NCBI RefSeq assembly: GCF_000189255.1
Contig: NZ_AEVS01000001.1
Span: 1-64,000 of the forward strand
Direction of reading: 5' to 3'
Source of the DNA: Vibrio brasiliensis LMG 20546
Lineage (GTDB): Bacteria > Pseudomonadota > Gammaproteobacteria > Enterobacterales > Vibrionaceae
DNA: 64,000 bases
Shown here piece by piece: positions 39,219 through 49,992 of the stretch. Position 1 is the stretch's first letter; each line of letters opens with the position of its first letter. Below the pieces are notes generated by a model that was not told the origin of the DNA, did not search any database, and saw only the letters and a program-made list of their open reading frames with translations. The position numbers and the translations under genes were made by a program.

Positions 39219-40325
39219 CTATGCTAAATGCTCTTTAGCCAGATAATCATGACTTTGCATTTCGATCAGTCTTGACTGACAACGTTTGAATTCGAATTCA
39301 AGCAGACCGCCTGCATAAAGCGCTTCCAATTCCACTTCTGCAGAGATGATCAACTTAACGTGACGCTCATAAAATTCATCCACCAAAGCGATAAATCGGC
39401 GTGCTGCATCATCAATGGTAGAGTTCATCTGCTGAACATCGGCCAGTAAGACGGTGTGATAGATGCGAGACAACTCAATGTAGTCATTCTGGCTACGCGC
39501 GGACTGACACAGCTGAGCAAAGCTAGCGTGAAGAACATCTTCAGATGCCTGAATAACCTCAATCTGACGGTGATTAATCTCAATACAGGTTGAGCCCTTC
39601 TTGCCCTCACCTACCAACTGCTCATAGTAGTGGCAAAGGTTTTTGTTAGCTTGCTCATCCAATGGTGAGTGGTAAATCTCGGCTTGCTCGAGAGTTCGGA
39701 GACGATAATCGATACCGCTATCGACATTAAGAACATGACAGTTAGCCTGAATCAACTCTATTGCAGGTAAGAAACGTGCGCGCTGCAGACCGTTACGATA
39801 GAGGTCTTGAGGCGGAATATTCGAGGTCGCGACCAGAATCACACCACGCTTGAATAGCGCCTGGAACAGAGTGCCGAGAATCATCGCATCGGTAATGTCC
39901 GATACAAAGAACTCATCAAAACAGATAATTTCGGTCTCGGCTTTAAACTTATCCGCCACCAGCTCTAATGGATCATTCACATCCCCTAACGCATTTAGCT
40001 CGTCATGAACGCGGTACATAAAACGGTGAAAATGGACACGCATTTTCTTATCCCCGGGCAGGGACTCAAAAAATGTATCAACTAAGTAGGTTTTGCCTCG
40101 ACCCACTCCGCCCCAGAAATAGAGCCCTTTCGGCGCTTGAGGCAATTCAGGTTGTTTCTTGCTAAACCAGCTTTTCCAACCGGAGGGTTTTTCGACTGGT
40201 GTATCGAGATATTCAATGAATTCGTGATAGAGCTTATCCAGAGCGGAAACCGCCTGTAGCTGAGCAGCATCTTTTTGAAAACCGTGTTCTTTTATGTCTT
40301 TGTTATAGATTTCTAGTGGCGTCAT
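39219..40325 (-). CDS. zapE: Cell division protein ZapE (AFG1-like ATPase)
   Basis: 368 residues. P-loop GGVGRGKTYLVD, Walker B IICFDEFFVSD and the sensor-type ATSNIPP place it in the AFG1/ZapE AAA+-like family. In E. coli ZapE acts at the Z ring late in constriction and under low oxygen or heat. It is divergent from zapG, as in many gamma-proteobacteria. Length is normal (375 in E. coli). Confidence 0.95.
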   Translation of the reverse strand: MTPLEIYNKDIKEHGFQKDAAQLQAVSALDKLYHEFIEYLDTPVEKPSGWKSWFSKKQPELPQAPKGLYFWGGVGRGKTYLVDTFFESLPGDKKMRVHFHRFMYRVHDELNALGDVNDPLELVADKFKAETEIICFDEFFVSDITDAMILGTLFQALFKRGVILVATSNIPPQDLYRNGLQRARFLPAIELIQANCHVLNVDSGIDYRLRTLEQAEIYHSPLDEQANKNLCHYYEQLVGEGKKGSTCIEINHRQIEVIQASEDVLHASFAQLCQSARSQNDYIELSRIYHTVLLADVQQMNSTIDDAARRFIALVDEFYERHVKLIISAEVELEALYAGGLLEFEFKRCQSRLIEMQSHDYLAKEHLA

Positions 40326-40477
40326 CGCTTCGCTACCTAATGAAGAAGACTGTTAAACTGCTATGTAGAGCACATGCATTTTTCTTTATTGGCTTAAGCA
40401 CTCATAGTACCATGTCATTCGAACATGTGTAACCAACCGGTAAAAAACATGTTAAATAACAATGATAAGGAGCAATT

Positions 40478-40939
40478 ATGCCTTGGATATACGCCCTTGT
40501 AGGTTTGCTTATCGGAACGCTGTTAGGTGTTGTGATTTCTCGTTTGACTACACCTGGATATAAGAAACAGAAAACCGTTCAGAAAGATTTAGAAAGCGCT
40601 AAGTTTGAATTAGAACAGCAAAAACAAGACCTTGCTGACCATTTTGCTCAAACGGCTGAAATGTTGGATTCACTAGGTAAAGAGTACACTAAGCTATACC
40701 AACATATGGCTAAGACTTCTTCAGAGCTGTTGCCTAATCTTCCAGAGCAAGACAACCCATTTGTGAAAAAGATTACTCAACAAACAGAAACTGACTCAGA
40801 GGCTCTTCAAGAGCAAGCATCTGTTCAACCTATTAGCGAAGCACCAAAAGACTACGCTGCAGGTTCAACGGGTTTGCTGAAGGAGCAAAAGAAAGAAATC
40901 CTTGATTCGCAAGATGTAGTTTCTGCTAAAGCTTCATAA
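40478..40939 (+). CDS. zapG: Z-ring/envelope protein ZapG (YhcB, DUF1043)
   Basis: 153 residues. An N-terminal membrane segment with glycines (YALVGLLIGTLLGVVISRL) is followed by a cytosolic coiled coil (about residues 30-75) and a low-complexity Q/E/S-rich tail. DUF1043 protein; in E. coli it links cell division with envelope growth. AAGGAG precedes the ATG. It is divergent from zapE and lies upstream of degQ. Confidence 0.93.
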   Translation: MPWIYALVGLLIGTLLGVVISRLTTPGYKKQKTVQKDLESAKFELEQQKQDLADHFAQTAEMLDSLGKEYTKLYQHMAKTSSELLPNLPEQDNPFVKKITQQTETDSEALQEQASVQPISEAPKDYAAGSTGLLKEQKKEILDSQDVVSAKAS

Positions 40940-41066
40940 TTCAGAAAAATCCTCACTGAACTTTGTAAAAGTTTTTGAGTCTTATTTCCTGATATGTGCC
41001 CCTTAAATTCTATTGTTACGTATATAACGTATGAATTTATGGGGCTTAACTATACAGGAGTATCAG

Positions 41067-42434
41067 ATGAAAAAACCTTTGCTTGCGTTAACCGTTCTTT
41101 CTTTAAGCCTGAGTTCAATCATCACCCCAATGCAGGCTACCGCCGCTCTTCCCTTTTCGGTTGATGGCGAACAATTGCCAAGCCTCGCTCCGATGCTTGA
41201 GAAAGTGACTCCCGCTGTCGTTAGTATCTCAGTTGAAGGCACTCAAGTGTCTAAACAACAAATCCCAGAACAATTCCGCTTTTTCTTTGGTCCAGACTTC
41301 CCGACAGAACAACTTCAGGAACGTCCATTTCGTGGCCTGGGTTCTGGTGTAATCATTGATGCCAAGCAAGGGCATATCGTTACTAACTACCACGTAATCA
41401 ATGGCGCAGAAAAAATTCGTGTTAAGCTTCATGACGGACGTGAATACAACGCCGAACTGGTCGGCGGCGATCAAATGTCAGATGTGGCACTACTGAAACT
41501 TGAGAAAGCGAAGAACCTCACCGAAATTAAAATCGCCGACTCGGATAAGCTACGTGTCGGTGACTTCACCGTCGCAATCGGTAACCCGTTTGGTCTCGGT
41601 CAAACCGTTACCTCCGGCATTGTTTCAGCACTTGGTCGTAGCGGCCTTAATATTGAAAACTTCGAGAACTTTATTCAGACAGATGCCGCAATCAATAGCG
41701 GTAACTCAGGTGGTGCGTTAGTCAACCTTAACGGTGAACTGATCGGTATTAATACCGCTATCCTTGGACCGAATGGTGGTAACGTGGGTATCGGTTTTGC
41801 AATCCCATCCAATATGATGACTAACCTCACTGCACAAATTATGGAATTTGGTGAAGTGAAGCGTGGTATGTTGGGAGTTCAGGGGGGAGAGATCACCTCT
41901 GAGCTTGCAGAAGCCCTCGGTTATGAATCAAGTAAAGGTGCTTTTGTCAGTCAGGTAGTGCCTGATAGTGCAGCGGACAAAGCTGGACTAGAAGCCGGTG
42001 ATGTCATCGTGTCTGTGAACAACAAAGCGATCAACTCCTTTAGTGAACTGCGAGCTAAAGTAGCGACACTGGGTGCAGGCAAAGAGGTTACCTTAGGCAT
42101 CATCCGCGACGGTAAGAAGAAGTCGTTTGATGTCACCCTTGGGGCCCAGACCAACGTGAAAACCACGGCCGATAAACTTCACGAAGGTTTAACCGGTGCA
42201 GAGCTGACCAATACGACCGCCAGCGATAAGGTTCAGGGGGTTAAGGTATCGGCAGTAGAAAAAGGCTCAAATGCAGAAGCTTACCAACTGCAAAAAGACG
42301 ACATCATTATTGGTGTTAACCGCCAACGAGTGAAAAACTTAGGTGAATTCAGAAAAGTTGTTGAGAAACAGTCTGGAGTGTTGGCGCTCAATATTCAGCG
42401 TGGCGACCGCAGTATTTATCTAGTCATCCGCTAA
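41067..42434 (+). CDS. degQ: Periplasmic serine endoprotease DegQ (HtrA family)
   Basis: 455 residues from the ATG at 41067 (CAGGAG upstream). Signal peptide to about residue 27 (ATAA-LP), trypsin-like protease with His109, Asp139 and Ser214 (GNSGG), then two PDZ domains (about 255-345 and 365-450). Two PDZ domains and a cleavable signal distinguish it from DegS. It degrades or refolds unfolded periplasmic proteins. DegP is the alternative name in some Vibrio, but the degQ-degS pairing favours DegQ. It has its own terminator before degS. Confidence 0.95.
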   Translation: MKKPLLALTVLSLSLSSIITPMQATAALPFSVDGEQLPSLAPMLEKVTPAVVSISVEGTQVSKQQIPEQFRFFFGPDFPTEQLQERPFRGLGSGVIIDAKQGHIVTNYHVINGAEKIRVKLHDGREYNAELVGGDQMSDVALLKLEKAKNLTEIKIADSDKLRVGDFTVAIGNPFGLGQTVTSGIVSALGRSGLNIENFENFIQTDAAINSGNSGGALVNLNGELIGINTAILGPNGGNVGIGFAIPSNMMTNLTAQIMEFGEVKRGMLGVQGGEITSELAEALGYESSKGAFVSQVVPDSAADKAGLEAGDVIVSVNNKAINSFSELRAKVATLGAGKEVTLGIIRDGKKKSFDVTLGAQTNVKTTADKLHEGLTGAELTNTTASDKVQGVKVSAVEKGSNAEAYQLQKDDIIIGVNRQRVKNLGEFRKVVEKQSGVLALNIQRGDRSIYLVIR

Positions 42435-42465
42435 ATAGCATTTCACTCAAAACGCGATATCGCTT

Positions 42466-42506
42466 TGAAAGGACAGTAGGACTCCCTGCTGTCCTTTTAT
42501 TATTTT
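42466..42506 (+). terminator. Terminator of degQ
   Basis: 13 bp stem AAAGGACAGTAGG / CCTGCTGTCCTTT (one wobble) around ACTC, followed by TTATTATTTT. It separates degQ from degS, so degS is probably transcribed on its own or by read-through. Confidence 0.88.
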
Positions 42507-42564
42507 CTCATCTAATGCTATTCTTCACCGACTAAAACAGTTAATGACTATTGATGAGGAAAGC

Positions 42565-43629
42565 ATGCTGCAATTCGTATTGCGTTCTGTGGGCTTAGGT
42601 CTGGCGACGGCTGCTCTACTATTAATCGCGGTTCCGTCCTTGCGTTCCAACCTTGTTCCTCCGGCGGAACAAGCCAGTAATATTGATAGCACTCAAGTTC
42701 AGATTTCATTCAACCAGGCAGTGCGTAAAGCCGCACCTGCTGTGGTCAATATCTATAGCCGTAAATACACTGAAGAAGACCGTTCTAAGCTGCTGACTCA
42801 AGGGCTGGGTTCTGGAGTAATCGTTAGTGAAAAAGGTTATATCATTACCAATTACCATGTTGTTGCCCAAGCGGATCAAATCATCGTCGCCCTGCAGGAT
42901 GGACGTATTGCCGCTGCTCAGTTAGTCGGTAAAGATAGACGTACTGACATTGCGATCCTACGTGTCGAAGGTGACAACCTACCTGTTATTCCACTCAATC
43001 CAAACTACTCACCAAAAGTAGGCGATGTAGTTCTGGCGATCGGTAACCCTTACAACCTGGGTCAAACCACCACATTCGGTATTATTTCTGCTACGGGGCG
43101 CTCTTCAATTAGTGCTGATGGGCATCAGGCGTTTATTCAGACCGACGCAGCGATCAATGAAGGTAACTCAGGCGGTGCTCTGGTCAATACCCGAGGTGAA
43201 CTCGTTGGTATCAACACGGCCTCTTTCCAACAAGCAACTGAGCTTGAAACCTACGGTATCTCGTTTGCCATTCCTTTTTCTCTGGCTAATAAAATCATGC
43301 AGAAAATCATCGCTGATGGGCGTGTTATTCGCGGCTATATCGGTATCGACGGCCAGGATATTAACTCAGTGACTTCCCGCCTGTTAGGCAGCGAGCACCT
43401 TGGCGGTATTGTGGTGCTGGGTGTTGACCCTAACGGACCGGCTGCTGAAGCTGGATTTGAAGAGCAAGACATTATTCTTAAAATTGATGGTCAGAAGATA
43501 AACGGCCGTCAGAGCGTGATGGATATCGTTACCGAACTTCGACCAGGTACTGTGGTTGATGTATTGATTCTGCACAAGGGTAAAGAGAAGACTCTTAAAG
43601 TGACCATTAAAGAAGATACGCGCGAATAG
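42565..43629 (+). CDS. degS: Site-1 serine endoprotease DegS
   Basis: 354 residues from the ATG at 42565, with GAGGA 5 nt upstream; an ATG at 42544 lies before that site. It has an uncleaved N-terminal membrane anchor (about 5-25), the catalytic triad His98, Asp128, Ser202 (GNSGG) and a single PDZ domain (about 265-350). In the known pathway it senses misfolded outer-membrane porins through the PDZ domain and makes the first cut in RseA, releasing sigma-E. Confidence 0.96.
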   Translation: MLQFVLRSVGLGLATAALLLIAVPSLRSNLVPPAEQASNIDSTQVQISFNQAVRKAAPAVVNIYSRKYTEEDRSKLLTQGLGSGVIVSEKGYIITNYHVVAQADQIIVALQDGRIAAAQLVGKDRRTDIAILRVEGDNLPVIPLNPNYSPKVGDVVLAIGNPYNLGQTTTFGIISATGRSSISADGHQAFIQTDAAINEGNSGGALVNTRGELVGINTASFQQATELETYGISFAIPFSLANKIMQKIIADGRVIRGYIGIDGQDINSVTSRLLGSEHLGGIVVLGVDPNGPAAEAGFEEQDIILKIDGQKINGRQSVMDIVTELRPGTVVDVLILHKGKEKTLKVTIKEDTRE

Positions 43630-43657
43630 CCTTTCGCTCACTACCGTTCAGATAAAG

Positions 43658-43692
43658 AAAAGCCCATGCATTGCATGGGCTTGTTGTTTTTT
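43658..43692. terminator. Bidirectional terminator between degS and parC
   Basis: Arms AAGCCCATGCA and TGCATGGGCTT (43660-43682 region) with an A-rich left and a T-rich right flank. It serves degS and the converging parC. Confidence 0.88.
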
Positions 43693-45973
43693 ACTCTTGA
43701 ACTTCTGGTTCAGCTTCTTCAGCAGCACCGTTTTCAATTTCAATTCGGGTAACTCGTTGCAGCCCACGTGGCAATAAGCCACCACGTCGACCACGTTCAC
43801 CACGGAAATTCTCAAGATCGGAAGGCTTAAGACCCAGTTTGCGCTTACCAGCGTAGAGCGTAACCGAGCTCTGCTGTGGTAGAGCAATAAGGTGAGAAAC
43901 AAACTCCTCACGCTCTTTCGCCTTAGCTGCCGGAATATTGATAATCTTGTTACCCTTACCTTTGCCAAGTTGTGGCAGGTCTTTAATCGGGAACAACAAC
44001 ATACGGCCCTGATTGGTGATCGCCAGGATCTCATCATTCTCTAGGTTACCAACCGCTTTTGGCAGTAACACTTCTGAGTTTTGTGGCAAGGTCACCAAGG
44101 CTTTACCGCTACGGTTTTTCGACAATAAGTCGCTACCTTTACAGACAAACCCGTAGCCAGCATCTGAACCGACTAGCCACAATTGCTCTTCTTCACCCAT
44201 CACTACATGACGAATGTTAGTACCCGCAGCAATGTTCAAGCGCCCAGTAATAGGCTCACCCTGGCTACGCGCAGAAGGTAGCGAATGAGACTCTAGCGAG
44301 TAACTACGTCCATCATTACCGAGGAACACCGCTTGCTGATTACTCTTACCACGCGAATGAGCAAGGTAATTATCACCAGACTTATAATTGAGGCTGCCAG
44401 CATCAACATCATGCCCTTTCGCATGACGAATCCAGCCTTTTTCAGACAGAACGACTGTGATTGGTTCACTTGGAACCAGGTCACGCTCTGTCAGTGCTTT
44501 CGCTTCAGCACGCTCAACCATAGGTGAACGACGGTCATCACCGTATTTCTCAGCGTCAGCTTTGATCTCTTTCTTGAGCAGAGTATTGAGGCGACGCTCA
44601 GAACCAAGCAACAGCTCTAGCTTTTCACGCTCTTTTTCTAGCTCGTCCTGTTCACCACGGATCTTCATCTCTTCTAGCTTAGCCAGGTGACGAAGTTTGG
44701 TATCCAGGATAGCGTCCGCCTGAATATCAGTAATGCCAAAGCGCGCCATCAGCACAGCTTTAGGGTCATCTTCAGTACGGATGATTTCAATTACTTCATC
44801 CAGGTTTAGGTAAGCAACTAACAAACCTTCCAGGATGTGTAGGCGAGCAAGCACTTTATCTAAACGGTGCTGCAAACGACGACGAACCGTTGCACGGCGG
44901 AATTCAATCCACTCAGACAGAATCTGAACTAAGCCTTTAACCTGTGGACGGTTATCAAGACCAATCATGTTGAGGTTTACACGGTAGTTCTTTTCAAGAT
45001 CTGTTGAAGCAAACAGGTGGTTCATCAACTGGTCACAGTCAACACGGTTTGAACGTGGAACGACGACGATACGCGTTGGGTTCTCATGGTCAGACTCATC
45101 ACGCAGGTCATCAACCATTGGTAGCTTCTTAGCACGCATCTGGTTTGCAATTTGCTCAAGCAGCTTAGCGCCTGATACTTGGTGAGGCAGAGAGGTAATA
45201 ACAATCTCATTGCCCTCTTTGTGCCAAACTGCGCGCATTTTGATGCTGCCACGACCTGTACGGTAGATCTTTTCCAGATCAGCCTTAGGTGAAATGATCT
45301 CTGCTTCAGTCGGATAGTCCGGCCCCTGAACAAAGTTCATGATATCTGGAAGTTCAGATTTAGGATTATCGATCAGGTGGATCGTTGCATCCGCCACTTC
45401 ACGTACATTGTGAGGTGGGATATCTGTCGCCATACCAACCGCGATACCTGTTACCCCGTTAAGCAGAATGTGAGGTAAGCGTGCAGGAAGCATTTGCGGC
45501 TCTTTCATCGTGCCGTCAAAGTTAGGCTGCCACTCAACCGTCCCCTGACCTAGTTCACCAAGCAGGACTTCAGCAAACTTAGAAAGTTTTGCTTCGGTAT
45601 AACGCATCGCAGCGAACGATTTAGGATCATCCGGTGCACCCCAGTTGCCCTGACCATCAACCAACGGGTAACGGTAAGAGAAAGGCTGAGCCATAAGTAC
45701 CATAGCTTCATAACATGCTGAGTCACCATGTGGATGGTATTTACCCAGTACGTCACCAACGGTACGTGCTGACTTTTTGTACTTAGCGGCTGCCGAGAGA
45801 CCAAGCTCTGACATCGCGTAAATGATACGTCGTTGAACCGGTTTAAGACCATCGCCAATGTATGGCAATGCACGGTCCATGATTACGTACATTGAGTAAT
45901 TCAGATAAGCGTCTTCAGTGAACTTGCGCATTGGCAACTGTTCAACGCCATCATAAGTAATTTCTGTCGACAT
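43691..45973 (-). CDS. parC: DNA topoisomerase IV subunit A
   Basis: 760 residues. Breakage-reunion domain with the active tyrosine at Tyr125 (AAMRYTE) and the quinolone region [10 protein letters not shown]; Ser85 and Glu89 are both in the sensitive form. The C-terminal beta-pinwheel spans about residues 495-740, followed by an acidic tail. With ParE it decatenates daughter chromosomes. It starts 3 bp after parE, so the two subunits are co-translated. Confidence 0.98.
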   Translation of the reverse strand: MSTEITYDGVEQLPMRKFTEDAYLNYSMYVIMDRALPYIGDGLKPVQRRIIYAMSELGLSAAAKYKKSARTVGDVLGKYHPHGDSACYEAMVLMAQPFSYRYPLVDGQGNWGAPDDPKSFAAMRYTEAKLSKFAEVLLGELGQGTVEWQPNFDGTMKEPQMLPARLPHILLNGVTGIAVGMATDIPPHNVREVADATIHLIDNPKSELPDIMNFVQGPDYPTEAEIISPKADLEKIYRTGRGSIKMRAVWHKEGNEIVITSLPHQVSGAKLLEQIANQMRAKKLPMVDDLRDESDHENPTRIVVVPRSNRVDCDQLMNHLFASTDLEKNYRVNLNMIGLDNRPQVKGLVQILSEWIEFRRATVRRRLQHRLDKVLARLHILEGLLVAYLNLDEVIEIIRTEDDPKAVLMARFGITDIQADAILDTKLRHLAKLEEMKIRGEQDELEKEREKLELLLGSERRLNTLLKKEIKADAEKYGDDRRSPMVERAEAKALTERDLVPSEPITVVLSEKGWIRHAKGHDVDAGSLNYKSGDNYLAHSRGKSNQQAVFLGNDGRSYSLESHSLPSARSQGEPITGRLNIAAGTNIRHVVMGEEEQLWLVGSDAGYGFVCKGSDLLSKNRSGKALVTLPQNSEVLLPKAVGNLENDEILAITNQGRMLLFPIKDLPQLGKGKGNKIINIPAAKAKEREEFVSHLIALPQQSSVTLYAGKRKLGLKPSDLENFRGERGRRGGLLPRGLQRVTRIEIENGAAEEAEPEVQE

Positions 45974-45976
45974 TCG

Positions 45977-47857
45977 TTAAACCTCTGCCATATCGCCGTT
46001 GCTCTGCAACCAGGTACGACGGTCATCTGCGCGCTTCTTACCAAGCAGCATATCCATCATTTCCATCGTTGCGTCACTATCATCAATCGTTAACTGAACC
46101 AAGCGACGAGTATTTGGATCCATAGTCGTTTCACGAAGCTGAAGTGGGTTCATCTCACCCAGACCTTTGAATCGCTGTACGTTGATCTTGGCTTTCTTCT
46201 TCGATAGACGCTCTAAGATGCCCTCTTTTTCATCATCATCAAGGGCATAGAAAACCTCTTTACCACAGTCGATACGATACAGTGGAGGCATAGCGACATA
46301 GATGTGGCCCGCTTCTACCAGAGCACGGAAATGACGAGTGAACAGTGCGCATAGCAGTGTTGCGATGTGAAGACCATCCGAGTCCGCATCGGCAAGGATA
46401 CAGATCTTACCGTAACGAAGACCGTCAAGGTTATCTGTATCAGGATCAATACCCAAAGCAACTGAAATATCGTGAACTTCCTGAGAAGCGAGAACCTGAT
46501 CAGGTGACACTTCCCAAGTATTAAGGATCTTACCACGTAGCGGCATTACCGCCTGAAACTCACGGTCACGAGCCTGCTTGGCAGAACCACCCGCCGAGTC
46601 ACCCTCTACAAAGAAGATTTCAGTGCGATTTAAGTCCTGTACCGAACAGTCGGTAAGTTTACCTGGTAGTGCCGGGCCTGAAGCGACCTTCTTACGCACG
46701 ACTTTTTTGCTCGCACGCATACGACGGTGAGCGTTAGCAATACAGACTTCAGCCAGCTGTTCAGCAAGTTGTGGTTTTTCATTTAGCCATAAGCTGAATG
46801 AGTCCTTCACCACACCTGAAACGAATGCTGCGGTTTGACGTGAAGAGAGACGCTCTTTGGTCTGACCGGCAAACTGCGGATCCTGCATTTTAACCGACAG
46901 CACGTAAGAACAGCGGTCAAATACGTCATCACCTGTTAGCTTAACGCCGCGTGGCAGTAGGTTACGGAATTCACAGAATTCACGCATTGCATCAAGTAGC
47001 CCCTGACGTAAACCGTTAACATGAGTACCGCCCTGTGCCGTCGGGATCAGGTTAACGTAACTTTCAGTGATCATCTCGCCGCCTTCAGGCTGCCAGATCA
47101 CCGCCCAGTTAGCGGCTTCAGTTTCGGCAGAGAACTCACCGGTAAATGGTTCTTCAGGAAGGACGGCATAACCTTTAACACCTTCGGCGAGATAGTCTTT
47201 CAAACCATCTTCATACAACCAGCGGTAGTCGTTGCCATTTACTTTATCAGTAAAGGTAATTTCCAAACCTGGACAAAGCACCGCTTTCGCACGCAGGTTA
47301 TTAACCAGGCGCGTTACAGAGAAGTTTGGCGAATCGAAATAACTGGCATCAGGCCAGAAGTGAACGCTAGTACCTTTATTGCGACGACCACATGTGCCGG
47401 TCACTGTCAGATCAGATACCTTGTCGCCATGTTCAAATGCAATTTCGTACACTTGACCATCACGGCGCACTGTTACTTCAACACGCTTCGATAGCGCGTT
47501 TACTACTGAGATACCTACACCGTGCAAACCGCCTGAGAATTGGTAGTTTTTATTGGAAAACTTACCACCAGCGTGCAGCTTACATAGAATCAGCTCTACC
47601 CCTGAGACTTTCTCTTCAGGGTGAATATCTACTGGCATGCCTCGACCATCATCGATCACTTCAAGTGACTGGTCGGCATGTAAAATTACTTGAACCTTTG
47701 AAGCGTGTCCGGCTAGCGCTTCATCGACACTGTTATCGATGACTTCTTGGCCCAAGTGGTTTGGGCGCGCTGTATCCGTATACATCCCTGGTCGGCGACG
47801 TACTGGCTCCAAACCATTAAGAACCTCAATGGCCCCAGCATTATATTGTTCAGTCAT
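45977..47857 (-). CDS. parE: DNA topoisomerase IV subunit B
   Basis: 626 residues. GHKL ATPase with VDEALAGHA, VIDDGRGMPVD and GGLHGVGISVVNAL; transducer domain; TOPRIM with FVEGDSAGGSAKQARD and ADADSDGLHI. The last lacks the usual D-D-D-V step of GyrB and fits ParE, as does its pairing with parC. A 272 bp gap upstream separates it from yqiA and probably carries its promoter; a hairpin CTCAATGA-atacg-TCGTTGAG sits there at 48073-48093. Confidence 0.98.
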   Translation of the reverse strand: MTEQYNAGAIEVLNGLEPVRRRPGMYTDTARPNHLGQEVIDNSVDEALAGHASKVQVILHADQSLEVIDDGRGMPVDIHPEEKVSGVELILCKLHAGGKFSNKNYQFSGGLHGVGISVVNALSKRVEVTVRRDGQVYEIAFEHGDKVSDLTVTGTCGRRNKGTSVHFWPDASYFDSPNFSVTRLVNNLRAKAVLCPGLEITFTDKVNGNDYRWLYEDGLKDYLAEGVKGYAVLPEEPFTGEFSAETEAANWAVIWQPEGGEMITESYVNLIPTAQGGTHVNGLRQGLLDAMREFCEFRNLLPRGVKLTGDDVFDRCSYVLSVKMQDPQFAGQTKERLSSRQTAAFVSGVVKDSFSLWLNEKPQLAEQLAEVCIANAHRRMRASKKVVRKKVASGPALPGKLTDCSVQDLNRTEIFFVEGDSAGGSAKQARDREFQAVMPLRGKILNTWEVSPDQVLASQEVHDISVALGIDPDTDNLDGLRYGKICILADADSDGLHIATLLCALFTRHFRALVEAGHIYVAMPPLYRIDCGKEVFYALDDDEKEGILERLSKKKAKINVQRFKGLGEMNPLQLRETTMDPNTRRLVQLTIDDSDATMEMMDMLLGKKRADDRRTWLQSNGDMAEV

Positions 47858-48129
47858 AATACGGAATTTCGTTATAGAGAATAAAAGGTTTACTTGGCAG
47901 GTGATTTAAATGCGTCGGCTCTAAATAGCAACCTTATCGCTTTGAACAAGGTTAACGGCGAATCTCCAAGCGCTTCAAATCCACACAAGTACTGGTGAGA
48001 CATAGTCTGGAACAGACCCAATTATGTCAAGAGAGATAAGTAAGTAACAAGTAAAATTATGACTCTTCCCTCAATGAATACGTCGTTGAGAGCTCAAGAC
48101 GTTAGATTCATCAAAACTATCGAGTCGGA

Positions 48130-48711
48130 TTAAAGGGCTAAGAATTCGATGATTTGAGCAGGGTAACGCTCAAAGTCAACGAAGCTGTGATCACCGCCCT
48201 GTTCAACGGTCTGTTTCGCGCCAGCAAAATGGGCAACAGCCTGACGATAATCGAGCACTTCATCTTCCGTTTGTTGCAACAACCAGAAATCACTCGGTGT
48301 CTTGATTACTGGCGTATCAAGTTGCTTTAACTGGTCTATATGTTGAGTTTCCAGAACATAGCGTTCATTGGTGTACGGGTTTTCCTGCTCACCAAGGTAA
48401 TCGGTCAATAACTCGTAGGGCTTAACCGCTGGATTGACTACCGCTGCTTTAAAGCTAAATTGGGCATTAAGCCACATCGATAAATAGCCGCCTAAAGAGC
48501 TACCCACTAAGCCAATCTGGTAGTCATCTTTGTATTGATTAACGATATCTAACAAGTGTTGTGCAGCTTGCTCTGGAAAGCATGGCAGACGAGGGATCAC
48601 TACCTTAATATCAGGTCGATGCTGTTCGCAGTACTCACGCATCACATTCGCTTTAAGTGACAGCGGAGAGCTGTTAAAGCCATGGATATAAAGTAGCAAG
48701 GATGGTTTCAT
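48130..48711 (-). CDS. yqiA: Esterase YqiA
   Basis: 193 residues, alpha/beta-hydrolase. Early oxyanion motif YIHGFNSSP, nucleophile elbow VGSSLGGYLS with the catalytic Ser, and GGDHSFVDF with the catalytic His; Asp is probably in the ETEDEVLDY region. YqiA acts on short acyl esters in vitro; its cell role is unclear. It starts 9 bp after cpdA in the nudF-yqiB-cpdA-yqiA operon seen also in E. coli. Confidence 0.93.
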   Translation of the reverse strand: MKPSLLLYIHGFNSSPLSLKANVMREYCEQHRPDIKVVIPRLPCFPEQAAQHLLDIVNQYKDDYQIGLVGSSLGGYLSMWLNAQFSFKAAVVNPAVKPYELLTDYLGEQENPYTNERYVLETQHIDQLKQLDTPVIKTPSDFWLLQQTEDEVLDYRQAVAHFAGAKQTVEQGGDHSFVDFERYPAQIIEFLAL

Positions 48712-48720
48712 GCCCGTTCC

Positions 48721-49542
48721 TTAGTAGCCAGCAGAGTTAAAATCTGGTTGGAAACAGCCTGCGGGTAAGCGTTTCACTTCGGTGCTCACGGTACCATCAA
48801 GGTGCAGCTCAAGTTCTCGCCAACCAGGCGAGAGTGTATCTAAAGCAAAGTCGTCACTATTCGGCTTAAACTGAACACAAGTTGAAGGGGTTGCCATAAC
48901 ACGAGCCCCTTTGTGCATTACATCCATATCCTGATGTACGTGACCACAGAGTACAGCTTTCACGCTATTGTGCTTTTCGACCACTTGCCAAAAGTCTTGT
49001 GCATCTTTAAGAGTATGCTGATCTAACCAACGACTACCAACAAGCAGTGGGTGGTGATGTAACAGTACTAATGTGTAGCGTTCCGGGTGTTCAGATAACT
49101 TTTGATCAAGAAGAGCCAGTTGCTGATCGCTCAAACGACCATGAGGCACTCCAACAACTTGAGAATCAAGTAGCACCATTTGCCACTTATCTCCAAGCAA
49201 CACATGTTCCGCTTGTTGAATCTGAGTAGAAGGCAAAACCGAGGTCATGCTCGGTTTGAAGTCATGATTGCCCGGCAACCAGAAACATGTTTTCTCAAGT
49301 GGCGCAATACCTTGCTCGAATCGTTGGTAAGACTGAGCCGAGTGATCCTGAGAAATATCACCGGTCGATAGAATGGCGTCGAACAGACGCTTCTCCTGCA
49401 AAATCGCATCGACCACAGCGTTAAAGCTGTCCAGGGTCTTCACGCTTAGCAGGCTACCATCAGCTGGCTCAAACAAATGAGTGTCAGTAATTTGAAGTAG
49501 CTTAATAGTGCCGCTATCTGATGAACTTGACGTTACTTTCAA
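48721..49542 (-). CDS. cpdA: 3',5'-cyclic-AMP phosphodiesterase
   Basis: 273 residues, calcineurin-like metallophosphoesterase. Metal ligands are in LQITDTHLF, STGDIS, LPGNHD and LCGHVHQD. It lowers cAMP and so tunes CRP-dependent genes. The start is TTG at 49542 with TAGG about 8 nt upstream; no nearby ATG in frame fits the family N-terminus. It lies 9 bp after yqiB. Confidence 0.95.
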   Translation of the reverse strand: MKVTSSSSDSGTIKLLQITDTHLFEPADGSLLSVKTLDSFNAVVDAILQEKRLFDAILSTGDISQDHSAQSYQRFEQGIAPLEKTCFWLPGNHDFKPSMTSVLPSTQIQQAEHVLLGDKWQMVLLDSQVVGVPHGRLSDQQLALLDQKLSEHPERYTLVLLHHHPLLVGSRWLDQHTLKDAQDFWQVVEKHNSVKAVLCGHVHQDMDVMHKGARVMATPSTCVQFKPNSDDFALDTLSPGWRELELHLDGTVSTEVKRLPAGCFQPDFNSAGY

Positions 49543-49551
49543 AACTAAAAC

Positions 49552-49992
49552 CTAAATATTCAATGGAGTGCGACTGATTCCCTGTTTCAAACAAAATGAC
49601 AGCCAGTCACCAAGAAAGCGATTGAGTTGTACTTTTTCATCTTGCTGAAGCATTTTGTCATTCGGGTAGTCATATCGAGCATTCACACGTTTGAGATGTT
49701 CACAGCTACAAACTTCTGCTACGCGAGCATCGTGGTAGAGCCTGACAGACATTGTTGGCAATGGAAACACTGGAACGTCATCACTTTGACAAATATCGAC
49801 CAAAGTTGTGTACTTTGTGACTTCGACCACTTGAATCTGGTAAGTCATATAAGCAGCCTGGTAGCAGCGCACGTCACCGACACTCGGCTGATTCGGCAGC
49901 AAAGCGTTCAGTTTTGCGTAATTTGTCTCGTACGTGCGCATCAGGTCAGATAAATCAACATGATACGGCTTCTTTAATGCTACTTGTGCCAT
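49552..49992 (-). CDS. yqiB: DUF1249 family protein YqiB
   Basis: 146 residues. It starts HVDLSDLMRTYETNYAKLN and shows the CSCEHLKRVNARYDYPND segment and the C-terminal FLGDWLSFCLKQG typical of DUF1249. Four conserved-looking cysteines or His residues in the middle do not form a clear metal site. Function is unknown. It overlaps the end of nudF by 13 bp. Confidence 0.9.
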   Translation of the reverse strand: MAQVALKKPYHVDLSDLMRTYETNYAKLNALLPNQPSVGDVRCYQAAYMTYQIQVVEVTKYTTLVDICQSDDVPVFPLPTMSVRLYHDARVAEVCSCEHLKRVNARYDYPNDKMLQQDEKVQLNRFLGDWLSFCLKQGISRTPLNI